Assembly (NCBI RefSeq): GCF_000524195.1
Contig: NW_020170403.1
Location: 1 to 64,000, forward strand
DNA length: 64,000 nucleotides
Reading direction: 5' to 3'
DNA from: Echinococcus granulosus
Lineage: Eukaryota; Platyhelminthes; Cestoda; Cyclophyllidea; Taeniidae
Positions 37,549-50,840 of this stretch are shown here, piece after piece. Within the stretch, counting starts at the first letter, position 1, and each line of letters begins with the position of its first letter. A program made the position numbers and the translations under genes. The notes beneath the pieces were generated by a model. The model was not told the origin of the DNA. It saw only the letters and a list, made by a program, of their open reading frames with translations, and ran no database searches.

Positions 37549-40121
37549 GTAATGCCCTAAATTATTAGGTTATGGTGAAACTGTCAATCACCTGAGAAGC
37601 TCCACAGGAAAGGCTTGTTTTGTCAATGGATTCACGGGTATTTTTAAATGGGTTTAAATGAACCTGTCATGCTACAAATTTCGTTTTCAGATTCCATTTT
37701 GAAATAAAAGAAGCTATAGGATTTCATTTCATCTGTGATTACTCCAATTCTTTCTTTTAGGATCCTTCATTTGATCAAATCATTTCTAAACTTCAAAATT
37801 CTTTCTCTAAAACTGAACCATTTCACCCTTTTTCTTAACATTTTTCGGCAATGTACACCACCCTTACATTGTTGCCTCTAGATTAATTTTTCTCCAAAAA
37901 CAAAGGCACCTCCTCGGGGTCCTTACTCGTATTATCAGTTTTGCCAGTCTGTTTTGCTCCTAAGTATATACTCTTTCAAATGACTCTTTCCATAAGAAGT
38001 AAACTCGCTGTAGACGTCAGTCAAGCCCTTAGCACCATTGCACAAATTAAATCCCCTCGGGCACAATCCATTCAGCAGAGGAATCATGTCTATATCCTCC
38101 ACGGATAACTCGGTGACTATCAAATGGAACTATGTTTGCTTTAATGGTATACGTCTTTGCAACTCCTAGGAACTCGGTCTCCGAGCAATTGGTTTTCGGT
38201 TCTGAACATCCCACCTATGCTGTTAATCTCCCAGTCCTTCTATGTATTTAGTTGTGTACCTTTTAACACATCTCGGGATGAATTGGTCACAACCTTTTTA
38301 CGACTAAGTTCATTTAGAGTTAGTCTTAAAAGGACTGCATTACCGGAGACGTCTTTACCCTTCAATTACCAAAGCATCTTTCCTTGAAACTTTACAACTC
38401 GCTTTTTGCTTGACACAACGGGTGTAAACAATTTTGACTTTTAGCAACTTCTTCGCTTAAAAAGTAAGAACTTCGTTAGCAGGGCGTACTCAATTGTACC
38501 CGAAGCTGTGTACCAGCCAGTAATCATTGTGTCAGTGATTCTCTTCCTCGGGAGAGCGTGATCAGACATGCGTAAAAATGGGCAACCAATCAGTGCCGTA
38601 GAAACCATAATCCGAGGAAGGTAGGATGGTCTATTTTTATCCCACAAAATTAAATTAGGTCATTTTTGAGTTGATTTAGTGTCCTAAACTTGTGCCATTA
38701 TCAAAAGATGTGCCCTTCTAGACGGTATTTTATTTTAAATAATGCATGAGTGGACATTTCATCCTAAAAGATTTGATCTAGTCTCAATGTACCCAAAACA
38801 CTTTAAAATGTATCGTGAGTTTATCAAAAATTGATGCCATCAAGCGAGCAAACTTGGAACCACACGACTTCTACTTAACCCATCAGATCCCAATCTACTG
38901 ATATGATCCCGAACCTGACTATAATTGAATGCACCTCACAGAGTTCAAAGGAACCGCCGGAGTGAACATGAATTTTAATGTATTTTCTCCGAATTTTTAA
39001 TATAATTTTGCAAATTATGGAATGGGTGACAACATACTTTGTTAACGGGGAACTGAAACTCCTGCCCATATATCAGACTCTTAAGCTTTTTAAATCGAAG
39101 ATACACCGTGCTACTCTGGCACCAGTGTCTGCAGGCACATTTATACGGTTGATTCTCACCAGAAACTCGATCAAAAGTGAACTTGCTTATTTTTGCCTAA
39201 CCATAAAAAAGATTTTGTCATTTACCCTGCTCAAGTGTACTATGGAAATGGGTTCAAGCTATAACAATGCTGAGAGGAAAACGCTGCTGCTGAAGATACC
39301 TGTAAGTGATATAGAAAAGGTCATGCATTCTAATTGAGCAACTACCTGCCAGAAGGGAATAATGAATGCTGATAACTCTTAAGGACAAAAAATTGCATTA
39401 TGGTGGGAATGGTCCCTGTTATTCCATTACGTCTCCATTCTATAATATCTCCTCAGTGTGAAAGCGGTTGACAGGAAGTGTTACTTAAGAAAGAACCAAA
39501 AATTTCGATTTAAATTAAACTAGAAATCGCAAATGAAAAAGTTTTATTTATTTGATGGGGGATTTCTCCGTGAAGCGAACATGCTTACTACAGAGTTCTA
39601 GATAGGACTTAGGAGTATTCCTGAAGCTATCTGTCAAAATTCTTCAATTTTCAATGCATATTTTGCGAATAAAATTACTTACTTACTATAGTGAATACTA
39701 AATGGAAAACATCAGCATAGCCCGAATCTTCAAAACAATAAGTTTTTACGGTGAAAGTGGGTTCTAGGCACCACTTCCTTGGCCTTCTGCTAGTAGCAGC
39801 ATTTATCATAAGAGTTTCAGATTCCTTCGCTCATTTGACTTTTGGAACTCGCGTTCTTATCATATGATCATTCGTCTTATATACTCAAGGATTTTCTCTG
39901 CATCCGGACTTTTGCACTCTTCAGTTGTCGCTACTTGAGCAATTGAGCGCTTCTGCGTTGATTTATGCGACGTTTATGTTTCACAAAGGAGCCAAAACTG
40001 AACTCATTGGGGTTACCCTTAACCTCCATTGAAGTAGGAGAGTTGGGAAGATCATAAGAAATTTTTAGATGCACGCGTATCAAGATCGTATTTTAAAAAT
40101 AACCGTGATTAATTACACTGT
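37549..40121. other. No gene assigned
   Basis: A 119-codon open stretch at 38978-39337 contains a possible small exon (39236-39301, acceptor ctgctcaag, donor GTAAGT), but its composition is unconvincing. The rest shows nothing I can support. Confidence 0.4.
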
Positions 40122-40555
40122 CTATACTACTGTGATGTCATAACTTCTCAGTATCCCCTCTCTGTAGGTAAATGTTACACCCTCTTCTATGTTGATCTGC
40201 ATTTTCACCTCATCACGACTGACTTGCAGCTCTACATTGATTTCTTTGTTTAAAGAAACATACATGCTGTGGATGACTACATCGCTACAGACTAACCGCA
40301 TAAGGGATGTAACACTGGCGAGTTTTGGCAAGCGCTCTCCACGGAGAGCATAATGCTAGCGTAATCGGATTTTAGTACAGCGAAAGCGATTTTAGGGATG
40401 ACTACTGTGGGCAAGTGAATATACAGACTGAGGTCAGTCTGAGGACACAAAATTCCATCCTCAATGCGAAGTTTGAGAATGGCAACTAAATCCATTGCAG
40501 ATGTTATCACCAATAAACAAGATGGAAGATCTCTTATTATGTAAACTGACGGCAT
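40122..40555 (-). CDS. Possible two-exon coding region, weakly macroglobulin-like
   Basis: Exon 40555-40406 (from ATG: MPSVYIIRDLPSCLLVITSA, ending LSLYIHLPT) joins in phase 0 across a 50-nt GT/AG intron (40405-40356) to 40355-40122 (HYALRGERLPKLASVTSLM, SLNKEINVELQVSRDEVKMQ, stop TAG): 127 codons in all. The junction LYIHLPTHYALRGERLPKLA loosely recalls the MPYSVIRGE-x-F-x-L-x-A segment of alpha-2-macroglobulin family proteins, with beta-strand character on both sides. The resemblance is short and may be chance. Without the splice the second half is out of frame. Confidence 0.3.
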
Positions 40556-42654
40556 TAAGCTAAATCCTTTCGCATGGCTGATTACAAAACATGATGGTTT
40601 CTTGAGGTCAAAACAGGAGACCGATCTCGAAGAAGAAGGTATTTGGCTAATGGCTGTTTTTGTTTATATACATAACTTAGTCTCCATGCTTCTCTTAACA
40701 ATATTGTGACGGTGTCTAGTTGACTCAAAGTATTCAGACAAAGACAACTGTTATCAGGGTGTCAGAGATGACTTGAGATGCTTCATACCGTCTGATCGCA
40801 TAATAGGGGTGCTTTGAACCAGTGTCCCACAATAACGCAAAATTACTACTAGAAGTTGAGGGGAAAATTAGCTTGATCTAGTTAACTGCATTTAAAAAAG
40901 AAGGCTTTATTCACCCAATATTCCCAATGTTCAACAGTTCATCTCATTCTATCCTGTATGTGAGATAGCACCTTTTTTGTTTAATTAAACCTTTGAGCGC
41001 TTTTATTTGATTGTCATTGAACAGTTTCAACTAATACCGTCTCAAGGACAAAGGATGGGTAGGATTTAAAGTACATTTTTATTAAAATGGATTCGTAGAT
41101 TTTTCATACCTAAGACTGGGAGTTTACCTTAAGGTTTACTCATTCGATTTCAAGACATGTGAAACCTATAAGGTGCTTTTGGAAAATTAATTCTGAACTT
41201 GATTGAGTTCTTCTAATTACACATTAGTAAAGTAGTATAACCCTGAGGTATAAAATGACGGTATAAACCAGCTTCGCTTCATTGCTAGACCCTAGGAACT
41301 AAAAAATATCATTTCCATGAAAGTTGTGTCTGTCCTAACAATGTTCTTATCCGCATATTTAGCTTCCTTAGTTATTCCCTTGAAAGCGGATTAATTATGA
41401 CAGCCGCGTCTCGATCGCTTTCCTGCGGGCGAAGAAAACAATACATCATCTTCCCCGGTGCAATATCATTAGGGATTCCACGATGTTTCACTACAAAAAC
41501 AGATGAAATGTGATATATTGCGATTTTCATATGAGATTATTTTCAATACCAGGACCGAGTAACCCTAAGAATCTCATGTAAAACAATTATAAGCTGGTAA
41601 AGCGACTTGTAGAGACCATGCTTTTCATTTCTACCCATTGTTACCCTTTCGATGTAAAAAAGTTGCTTAAAACGTATTCAGCTGGGAAAGCCTTCGATTC
41701 TGGGAATGATAAAAATGAATGAATAAATAAAAGCTTTCACTATTCTCTTCCCGTAAATGCTGCCTTGTTTCATACTTCACTTCACTTGACCAACAGAAGT
41801 ATTGCAATGTTTACTAACTTTATACTTTTGTGTGCTTCAAGTGCTGTTCACCTTCAAGAACCGTTTCCAGTTCTTCACCCACTTGCCCTGCGTCAGCTGA
41901 AGTCACATTCAGGGGTAACTTTATGGCCAAATACCTTCACAGGTGCTCTTTTTGCCCTCGTAAACTAATCTTGTTTGCAAGTCTTATCCGCTCCTTATGT
42001 CATTTAGCAAAAATGAAGCAATTTTAGTTTCACTTGACACTGGAAATATATGCTTAGGGGAAATCATTCTGCTGATCAAGTAATTCCATCAAGAAGTACA
42101 AATAAATGTGGGTTTGGCTCCGCAAAATACTCCACTTTAAAAGCTAGATAGTTTATGAAGTGTGTGAAATGCCAAGTTAAATGCAAAACCCAAAACTTTG
42201 CGGATAGTGTAAACCACCATCGCTATGGACTGACTACCCTGACGGTAGTTCCACACGAATATGGGTTTTCAGTATCATTCAAATTGCCCCTGAGTATCAA
42301 AAATACAGACTTTGTGGGTGCTAAATTTGCCAAATAGATTGTTTTAACAAGGCAGATATGAATGATTTCCTTCAAGGTGGTCGAAAAGATTGGAAGAGCC
42401 CTATGCAATGCTACTTCATGAATTATAGATGCTTGTAAAATACCTGCGATTTTTTATTTGTGTGGGTAGACAAGCATCAGTCTATCGGTGCGGTGTCCCT
42501 TATTTTCTTCCACTTTTTAGCATACCCTCATCAACAAAGCTGTTTTGACCTAAGGGACGTGATTCCCTTTCCGCAACTACATCATTATCCTTTCTTTTCT
42601 CCCCAAGCGATACTTCTTCAAGTGGTAATTAATACCTTTTTTTGATAATACCAT

Positions 42655-42935
42655 TCGACAATTGCGTGATCACATGGCAAGTGGAATGGTCAGTTGGTTC
42701 TGGGATGAATGTCTGATTAAAGCAGAGGTGGCTATGCTCAAGCCATTTAATGCAACAGAAGAAGTGTTTTTTTAAATGTACTTCAATGTCTGTTGGAGTC
42801 GTCTTGGAAGGGATTACGGATTGTGATGACAGCCATTTCAACAAACAAATTATTTTAGCTTTGTGTAACTGTTTGATTTTCATTATGAAATTTCCATAAA
42901 CTTGCAAATTATTCTTTGTTAATTTATGCTGTCAT
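42655..42935. repeat. Dispersed repeat C, copy 1
   Basis: Same orientation as 55337-55570. Clear block gcgtgatcacatggcaag ... ggaatggtcagttggttc ... gatgaatgtctgat, and a weaker match near attctttgttaatttatgct. The minus strand carries an open frame with F-I-P-E-P-T-D ... HVIT, a peptide shared with the other copy. Confidence 0.55.
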
Positions 42936-45616
42936 AGCAACACTAGTAGAATTAACCTAATATTTTTACTTTCGGCAGGCATGTAGATCTCTATCTACCG
43001 GAACCAACCTTAAATGTTTCTCAAGCACTCATTAGTGTATTCACCGAAATTGCTTTCAATGAAATTATATGCTTCAAAGCAGGAATTAAACAAATGACAG
43101 CTTTTGGGGGCTTTTTACAGCCTCTCTAGTGTGCACTTTTGCAGAAGCCTACAAATCTTAACTATCTCGAGCAATCTGTCGAAACTTTTCTATATTTCAT
43201 GACGCAGTAAAAATTCCCTGACTTGTCCCATTGTGGCCTCTCATCCACGATGCGTCAAGGATTGGTGCTGCCACAATCGGCAAACTTTGCGCGTCAGTTT
43301 AACTGCCTACAGACATTGGTCATTAAGGGACCATGATGTGCCAATTCTTTGAGCAGACTTTGCTTTTATTAATCAGTATTTCATCGAGCAAATGTTGCTA
43401 TGTCAACGGAATTTGTCTGAATAATAGCGCCACCTATTTCACGCATGACTGTTCGGGTTTTTCACTTCTGCAATGATTATCAAATCAGGGTTATAAATCA
43501 CGGAATGTAGTGTTTGGAGCATGACGTTTGATTTCATGAAATGTTCCCTCAGCAGTCGATTTTTGTCGCTGAGCAAGACCCAGCCCACACTTTCAGTCGG
43601 AATAGAGACGATGGTCACTTATGGTAACTGCGCAGCTATGCACAGTTCATTTTAGCCACAGAGAGAATGTTCTGTTAAATGACATTAAAATGCCTGCAGA
43701 TTTCCGGTGCAGTGAGGCAAAACGGAATAAAGCTGGACGCAACTTTTTTTTCGTCTTTCAAGCCCCGAGATGCAGGAACATGTACGCAAATGGGGATAGA
43801 GGAAATAAAAACACACACATCAATGCCGCCGTTTGCATACTAAATTTTTTGAACAAAAATCCGAAATTTTTATTTTCCAACAATTTCGGCGCATTTTTCT
43901 TTACACAGGGAAAATAAATGAGCCTTCTCATTTTTACATTTAAACTGGCAGCTCCTTCATCGTTTGAATGATACGCACATGGTAGTGTCGGACTCGAAGC
44001 AAGAATTCTTGCAATTGTCAACAAAGAACGTGATGTGCTAGTGCCCCTAGATTCACGTATTTTCTTCAAGTTTTAGTAAAAAGCTACTTTTTAACAGTTA
44101 AAACATTGGTTTTTTTCATGAGAAGTGATTAAGAAGCTCAGCATTCTTGGAAAATGTCCACTCTGGTCTAGAACTACTGAAGACTTAAAAAGAGGGTTAT
44201 CTCAGTCTTCTAAAACATCTTCCTCAGCTTACAAGTTAAGGGTTCAAGTGGCCTGAATTTAGTATGGCTGTACCCGTAAACGCGGTGACCGCAGTTGAAT
44301 GAGCACTACTTGAGGGCAAAATCTCCCAAGGGGAAAAGCAAGCCGTGTCCACCTTGTGCCCCGTGCAATTAATTCAGTCCGCAGTGCAGGCAGTTTTGTG
44401 TCCTGAAGTCAGTTTGTGCATCGGACTTGACGACAGGCTAAAATTAAATTTACTACTCATTTTCATTGGCGTCTAGCAGATCAAATGTCATATTGATGAA
44501 GGTGAATCAGTAATACTTAATCCACGCTCCAAAGATCGACTTCATGTTAATAGCCTCTTTCCGATCAGGGGGAACACAGTAGAAAAAAACGGCTTTTAAA
44601 ACATCATAACGTGGTATAAAATTTTGCAAAGAAAATATGGCAGTTAAACCGAAAACTTTGCAGCTCCTACAGTATTCACGGTAAGCCTAAAACTAAGCAC
44701 TTCCCTTTGTTGAGAAGGAAATCTTTTTTTCATGCACAAAGGAAGTAGTAAATACTGAAACATGACTGGTGGTTCGGTGAATAAAAGAGCAGAAGTGGAC
44801 TGCATTCTCTTATCACAAGGACACTTAACTTTTATTACAAAAACCATAATAAAATTGAAATAGACCAAAAAGTTTCTAGCTCAATCCTAATTTTGTTCTT
44901 GTGATTTTGGAAATATTTGGGATTTATTTTAAAAACAATTTACCCAAACTGGGCACTGTTTGCTATTAGCAATGCTAGAAAACCTAGCAGGACTTACAGT
45001 ATATGCCTCCTGAAGGAATTAATTTCCTGCTTTAAAATGCGAGAATGATTTGCCGTAAGTTGTCAGAACAGCAGCACACATGTATCAATTGTTACTCTAG
45101 ACAAGCTGATACCTTTCATTGTCCCCCATTCAAAGACTGCAGGAGAAAACACCTTCACCATTTCCGAAAGAGCAACCTTTCAGTTTGAGCTATCTCTAAA
45201 AGGCATGTCAAATCACCAATACGACGTCAAATTCACCGCCAAAATGGTGTCTTTACAGAAATGTCACTTTAGAGCGAAATAATGTATGGGAGTTCGGCTA
45301 CACTCATGCTACACGCATTACAACAGCAGGGAAGCAAGAACGTACGGCTCGGGTTTGCGACATTGAGAACGAAGAAGAGAGGGATTCACTTCATCAATCA
45401 CATTTTTGAGTTAGTGTTGGTAGTAGTAGTGGTGTTAGTGGTGACGCAGTAGGTGTGAAATGGCAAAGAAGTATCAGATTGATCATCATTGTCCTTCCCG
45501 TCATCTTCCTCTCACCTGTGCTGAGTGCTGCTTATGTACACAGTGTAGGGTTGCTGTAAGCCAGATAACAGTGGTATTGGTGGTGGCACTAGTAGACGGA
45601 TTGGTCTGGATGTTGC
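42936..45616. other. No gene assigned downstream of stomatin
   Basis: Should contain the stomatin 3' UTR just left of 45617. Short antisense frame pairs near 43.6-44.1 kb look like chance. Short GGT/TAG triplet runs near 45418-45445. Confidence 0.4.
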
Positions 45617-46958
45617 TTAAATGAGTGCCTCCTCGAGAGTATCTGTGGTGGATTTCTGATGAACCACAGAGGCTCTCTGCGGCGGCGGTGGTGGAAGATC
45701 CTCGCTGTGTAGTGTGCCTTCGCTTGGTGGATGGCCCGCTGAGGAGAGATTGGAGGTATAGGCCTGGTGGAAGAGGCTCAAAAGATCTATGGGCAGAGGG
45801 AAAATAATTGTCGAGTTCTTCTCATCGGAGATACTGGAGAGGGTCTGTAGATAGCGCAGCTGCAGCGCAATTGGACATTCGCCAATCTCCATAGCTGCTG
45901 CCTTCAAAGCAACTGAGGCTCTTTGTTCACCTTCTGCGGCGATCACTTTAGCCTTTGCTTCTCGGGCTGCCTCGGCTTCAGCCGCCATAGCGCGTTGAAG
46001 CTGGATGGGCAGACGGACGTCCTTAATATCCACGCGTTCGACTTTTACACCCCATGTTTCTGTTGCAGTGTCTAGACAGTCCTGCATCAAATGCGCGATC
46101 TGTTCTCGTGCCGTCAGTAGTTGGTACAAATCGACGGTACCTAAAACATTCCGCAACGTAGTTTGGGCCAGGAGACGCGTGGAACGATTCGCATCCTCTA
46201 CGTTGACTACAGACATTACAGGATCAAAAATCCTGTAGTAGACAACAGCATCTACTGCCACTGTCACAGAATCTTTGGTGAGAACTTCCTGTGTAGGCAC
46301 GTTGAATGTGAACGTGCGCAAATCGATGGTCTTGACATTATCCAGACAGGGGAGAATGAACACTAGACCTGGTCCCTTGGGGATCTCGGAGACAAGTCGA
46401 CCCAAACGAAACACCACAGCGCGCTCGTATTGGGCAATCACCTTAAGACACATCACCAGAGAGAAGGGGAGTGTCACGAGCACAGCAAAGTAGGCGAGAA
46501 TGCGGATAGCGGCTTCACATCCAAACATGCCTTTATTTCCTTGTCTCTGTTTGGAGGGATTGCTGCTAGATCCGCCGCCAGGATTGTTTCCCTTACTGCC
46601 CAGACGTTCTGGAACGAGAGAGAAGCCCCGAGCTATCTGAGGCATTTGAGGAACCCGTAATTGGGCCTCTTCTCCCCCGCCTCCTCCTTCGCCATTTCCT
46701 CCCCCTCCAGACCCACCTCCCCTATTGGCAGGGTCGGAGGCAAAAGACACAGAGGGCATGCCGATTTCTTTGAACAGGTCTTCTGGATCCTCGTCAGTAG
46801 ACAGTGAGATGTATGGCGGCGCACTGGGTTCTACCTCAACGTAGGGTGGAGGAGGTGAATTTTGTGGCAGCCGAGGCGTTTTTGTGTGGTTCGGGAGCCG
46901 CTGTCGATTGTGAGGGGTTGGCGAGTGTTGGGCGTGGAGGTTGGACTTGCTGGCTACG
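45617..46958 (-). CDS. Stomatin-family (SPFH/prohibitin domain) membrane protein, 5' end uncertain
   Basis: Integral scaffold of cholesterol-rich membrane domains that oligomerises and modulates ion channels and transporters; related to vertebrate STOM and nematode MEC-2. From the ATG at 46759 the frame gives 380 residues. A Gly-rich N-terminus is followed by Cys81 and a hydrophobic hairpin at about 84-107 with the conserved Pro (VTLPFSLVMCLKV), then YERAVVFRLGRL, KGPGLVFILPC, LTKDSVTVAVDAVVYYR, RLLAQTTLRNVLGT, WGVKVERVDIKDVRLP, QRAMAAEAEAAREAKAKVIA, LQLRYLQTL and NSTIIFPLPIDLL. Both cysteines that are palmitoylated in human stomatin have counterparts. The tail is Pro-rich (DLPPPPPQRA). The frame stays open and coding-like to an acceptor (ttcgttccag) at 46959, adding about 66 residues with PPPPYVEVEPSAPPY; no ATG lies there, so an upstream exon probably supplies the start. 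The whole SPFH domain is in a single exon. Confidence 0.93.
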
Positions 46959-47084
46959 CTGGAACGAATCAGCCTGATGCCGTGTTACCGTGTGCGGTGG
47001 AATTGCCGTGGTTAATTAGCCAAACTTAATTCCCAGGCGCAGCCTCGAAACAGCGCATGCATATTATCCCGGCAAAATTATGCC

Positions 47085-47180
47085 TGTACGTGTGTGTACG
47101 TACACGACCACGCAAAGGGGAGGAAGCGAATGCCGCGCACGCACCCGCACACATACGTACGCACGCGCGAACACGCACGA
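47085..47180. other. Alternating purine-pyrimidine, CpG-rich stretch upstream of stomatin gene
   Basis: Runs such as tgtacgtgtgtgtacgtaca and acacatacgtacgcacgcgc alternate purine and pyrimidine. The surrounding 46.9-47.3 kb is clearly richer in G+C and CpG than the rest of the window. The position just 5' of the stomatin coding exon suits a promoter or first-exon region, but no specific element was identified. Confidence 0.5.
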
Positions 47181-47808
47181 ACAGGTAAGAGCAGCAGAGG
47201 CTGTGCAGAGTGGACAGACAGGCCGGGAATCGATTCGTTGCCAGAGCGAGAGCCAATCAAGTGGCGAGGCTGTTCGTCACTCATACGCGCGCGGCATCAA
47301 ATTCGTGTGTAGATGCGTGTGCCGTTGGATGACATCTTTGTAGACCCAGTTGAATGTGGGCATGATTGGGTTTCGATGGTATTCTGGTCTCTACGGCGGT
47401 AATCAAACTCTACCATGTCTACTCACTTTTGCCCTCGTCAAACCGGCACGCCTACGGGTCATTTTCACAATCAATGCCAACTTTAGCACACGGCTTTGAT
47501 CGTGACTAATAGGGAAATTTCGTGACTAGTAGGCTATTTTTCGCTAGACGTTTAATTAGAAATGCAAGTGATAAAAATATCACAAGATGGTAGCTAATCA
47601 ACCGGTTGGATCAGTTTTCGAATTAAATCACTTGGAGTAAAGGGAATTCCCCCTGTGGCGGTAGACTGAGCGCAGAACAGCAAAATCACTGGAGCATTAG
47701 TGGCGTTTTTCATCTAATTTTCAGGTTAAAATTTGTCGTAAATAAATGCGGGAGCTTTGAGTATGTTGGTGAGTCACCGTGTTGAGGATAATGACTTGCG
47801 AAGGACAG

Positions 47809-47930
47809 AGGCAATTTGAGATGGAAAATTACACCACAAGTGGAGTTCGGCTGTAGAGGTTACAAAGTGCCTGCGCGACCCAAATTCAAAGTGGTTTGGG
47901 CCACTTTCAAAGGCAGCCTCAAGAATACAG
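47809..47930 (+). CDS. Weak exon candidate
   Basis: Open as GNLRWKITPQVEFGCRGYKV then PARPKFKVVWATFKGSLKNT, ending at donor GTAACC. The acceptor (gaaggacag) lacks a pyrimidine tract and the antisense strand is also open here, so the evidence is thin. No family recognised. Confidence 0.2.
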
Positions 47931-49954
47931 GTAACCTCGATGATGATTTGCCTTTCATCGGTAGTTTTAGTTGCATAGGGAAGGGAAGGCTGGAAATGTC
48001 GACGCATTGCATCAGTCTACACTCCCTTTTGATTTACTTTCATGGCCAATATACAGTTTTTATACTTTATTAGTTATAGTCCACATGTCATATTCCGAAA
48101 TTAAAATGTCAGCGAATTTAAAGTTGTTGATTATGTGTTAGTAAAGTTCATCCACTCCGTTTTGGAAGAGGTCTACTAAAAGTACAAATCTAGAGATGTC
48201 CACTTTTGATTTCTTCACAAAACTAAGATTGCTTGAAGTGGGTTGGTCATAAAAATTGATAAGATTTATTTTCATGACTAAAGTAATTGAATCACATTTG
48301 TTCCACACCAAAAATGGTGTTCTTACGCATCAGAGCTCCAATTGGGGGTGATGGTTTTTTTAACCAGTTGACAGTCTAACATTCAAAAAAGATAGTCACT
48401 CGTATTTAGACGAGAGTGAGTTCACTATAGATAAGAACGAAATCAAAAAGTGCGGGAAAATAGGTTGTTATTTTATCAACTGTTACCTAAAATATGGCCG
48501 TAATGACTTTGGCGAAATTATCTCATCTTCGTGAATTTGGCATTACCTGATTGAAATCGTCTATATTTGACGATTGGATTCGGTAGGCGATTAATCAGGA
48601 CGTCGGAGTACCATTTCAAGATTTCTAAATATTTCTAAAATGATTAAGATAATGTCTTTAATGTAAAACACTTTGGATCCCACATTCCTCCGGCCCACGA
48701 AAAACATATTTCTTTAGTGATAGCCAGGCTTCTCTCATGGTCCGTTGACCCATATATCAGCGTCCCACATACAAACAACGTCAACTACATTCTTGGGGTA
48801 GAAGCACTAATGGCCACTTTTATAGGAGTGTATTTCAACAAAACGTGGCTCTATTTCCACCTCTGCAGTCCTCCAAAATAGCACAATCACTATATTCCAT
48901 AACATTTGCAAACTACTTTTCCTTCTCTCACCGTAAAACGACTTGTCAAAATTAGACATTTTAACACACTTTGTTTGCATTGGTAGTGTCATTAAACCGT
49001 TGAGTAGTTAAAATTATAACCTGATCTAACAGTGGAAGTCTTTGGACTAGACGCCAACTGTGATTTATTCACCAGCTACTATCCTCTTCTCTAACTCCAC
49101 TCTTCGTTTGCGGTAGTGGTGCTGGGCTAAGGTTATTTTATATCTTTGCATAACTGCATCGTTTTACAGGAGCAAATCCCTCTCACTGCTAAAGTTAATT
49201 ACACACTTCCCCAATTCCGACTGAAGAATACGCTGCGCCTGTGTAGGTGGAATTTTTAATTTAATCTCAAAGACGGTTGAATGCTCCACCCCATTTCCTT
49301 CCCAGTCTCCTTTTTATTTCCCTTCATTACTCTATTTTATGTTGAGGAGCAAATGCTCAACCTATACTCACATATTACCCGTTTTTTATACAAATGGAAA
49401 AATGTTGTCTGCGAATAAGGTTTTGTAAATCATCTTCTGTCGTTGTGCTTCGGCTTCGCCAACCAGCCTTTCTGTGCATTGATGATAAATCAAACTCCCT
49501 ACAGGTGCGACTTGTTACGATTTTAGGGAGGACTTGAGGCTCGACAGCATGGTGCAGGAGGAATGAATTGACACCAGTAACTCGAAGTAGTAGATTTAAA
49601 CAGTTTCATGGATATTATCGTGTTCTGGTAACCATCCGCAACCTGATTAATAACAATCGTTGAACTGATTACCCATTTTATGGTTATTTAGATCTATACT
49701 TTTAGCCATCTTATAAGACTTTCAAATTGCAGAAAAAGACGATGTGTTTGTGAAGCTCATGGAAATAAATATTGTTTAAAACACCAGTGATTACTAAAGA
49801 ACACTTCCCCAAAACTCACTTATTCATTTTATGTGCTTATTCCCTTTAATTTTTTCTAAAGTAACTTGTGATGAATTTTATATTAATGTAGTGCCCAGAG
49901 ACTTCCTCAAAATCGAAAGAAGGCTACTACTATGCCAGAATACATGTAATTGAC

Positions 49955-50280
49955 CTATAGAAGGGTTGGAGGGCTACGGGTATGGTCCAGAGACCATACG
50001 GCTGAGCAGAAGTATAATGGCCGCGTACTTCAGTGGCTGCCGAATCAAAACGAAGCATGAAGTAAATGCTCAAAGTATTGCATAGCCACTCGCCTTTAGA
50101 TTGTCGACACTTCCCATGATCAACCACCTGAGTTAGCCATCGCACCGTATTCGGTAAAATAATAAAACTATCCACGATTTCAAAGCCCCAGTCAACTACA
50201 ATTGGGACAATATCCGACTGCAGCGTCACTGTTCCCTCTTGACAATTCCACTGGACCTGGCGTTCCGTCCTGCTAGAGAA
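49955..50280 (-). CDS. Long splice-bounded exon of unidentified gene
   Basis: 326 nt (108 codons plus two) between acceptor cccattacag and donor GTCAAT. It is open throughout: TERQVQWNCQEGTVTLQSDI, VPIVVDWGFEIVDSFIILPN, TVRWLTQVV, KGEWLCNTLSIYFMLRFDSA and YGLWTIPVALQPFY. The pattern is beta-rich with several Trp and two Cys, suggesting an extracellular or luminal domain. It abuts repeat B copy 3. No neighbour exon was connected with confidence, and the family is unknown. Confidence 0.35.
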
Positions 50281-50369
50281 CTGTAATGGGCGGAGGGCAA
50301 ATGTGCAGACCATCGCGTGAACTCATCGCTAGTTGAGAGAATACTGGGTTTACAATAGTTTCATAAGTA

Positions 50370-50840
50370 TAAATTCTCGCGTCTATTCCTCCTTACCACA
50401 TCATTCTCACTTCAGTTCTGTTCAACCATATCTATCTGGATAGCAGAGAGGTGGAGGTGACAATTTCATACAGGTAGCATAGACTACTTCGTAATACACT
50501 TTCCAGTTCTACTACTAGTATCGCTTCAGTTATAAATGGCATTCCTAAAGAATACAAGAATGGGTTAGCTGCCGGAGGTTGACATCATTTTAACCCCTCT
50601 GTTAGGGGTAGCTGCATATTCTCCTATCTTTCATGTTAGGACTTGCCCCTTGTTAACAGAAATCGCTGCTACCGATGTAGCACCCCAAGTCTCCTGAAGG
50701 CGAAGGAATTCATGAAACAATACCAGCACAATTATCATTGACAAACAGAAATTCTAGGTACTGCCGATGCGGTTCAGAGGCTATACCACCTTAAGCGCCA
50801 GTTTATTCAAAATGAAATGTTAAATAAATAATTAGTGCTA
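50370..50840. repeat. Dispersed repeat B, copy 3
   Basis: Collinear with 33690-34290: attcctccttaccacatca, aacccctctgttaggggt, agaaattctaggtactgcc, then aataaataattag at the end. It lies immediately to the right of the possible minus-strand exon at 49955-50280. Confidence 0.65.

Noticed and set aside
46005..46493. Plus-strand open frames across the stomatin locus
   Set aside because: They are antisense shadows of the conserved stomatin coding sequence.
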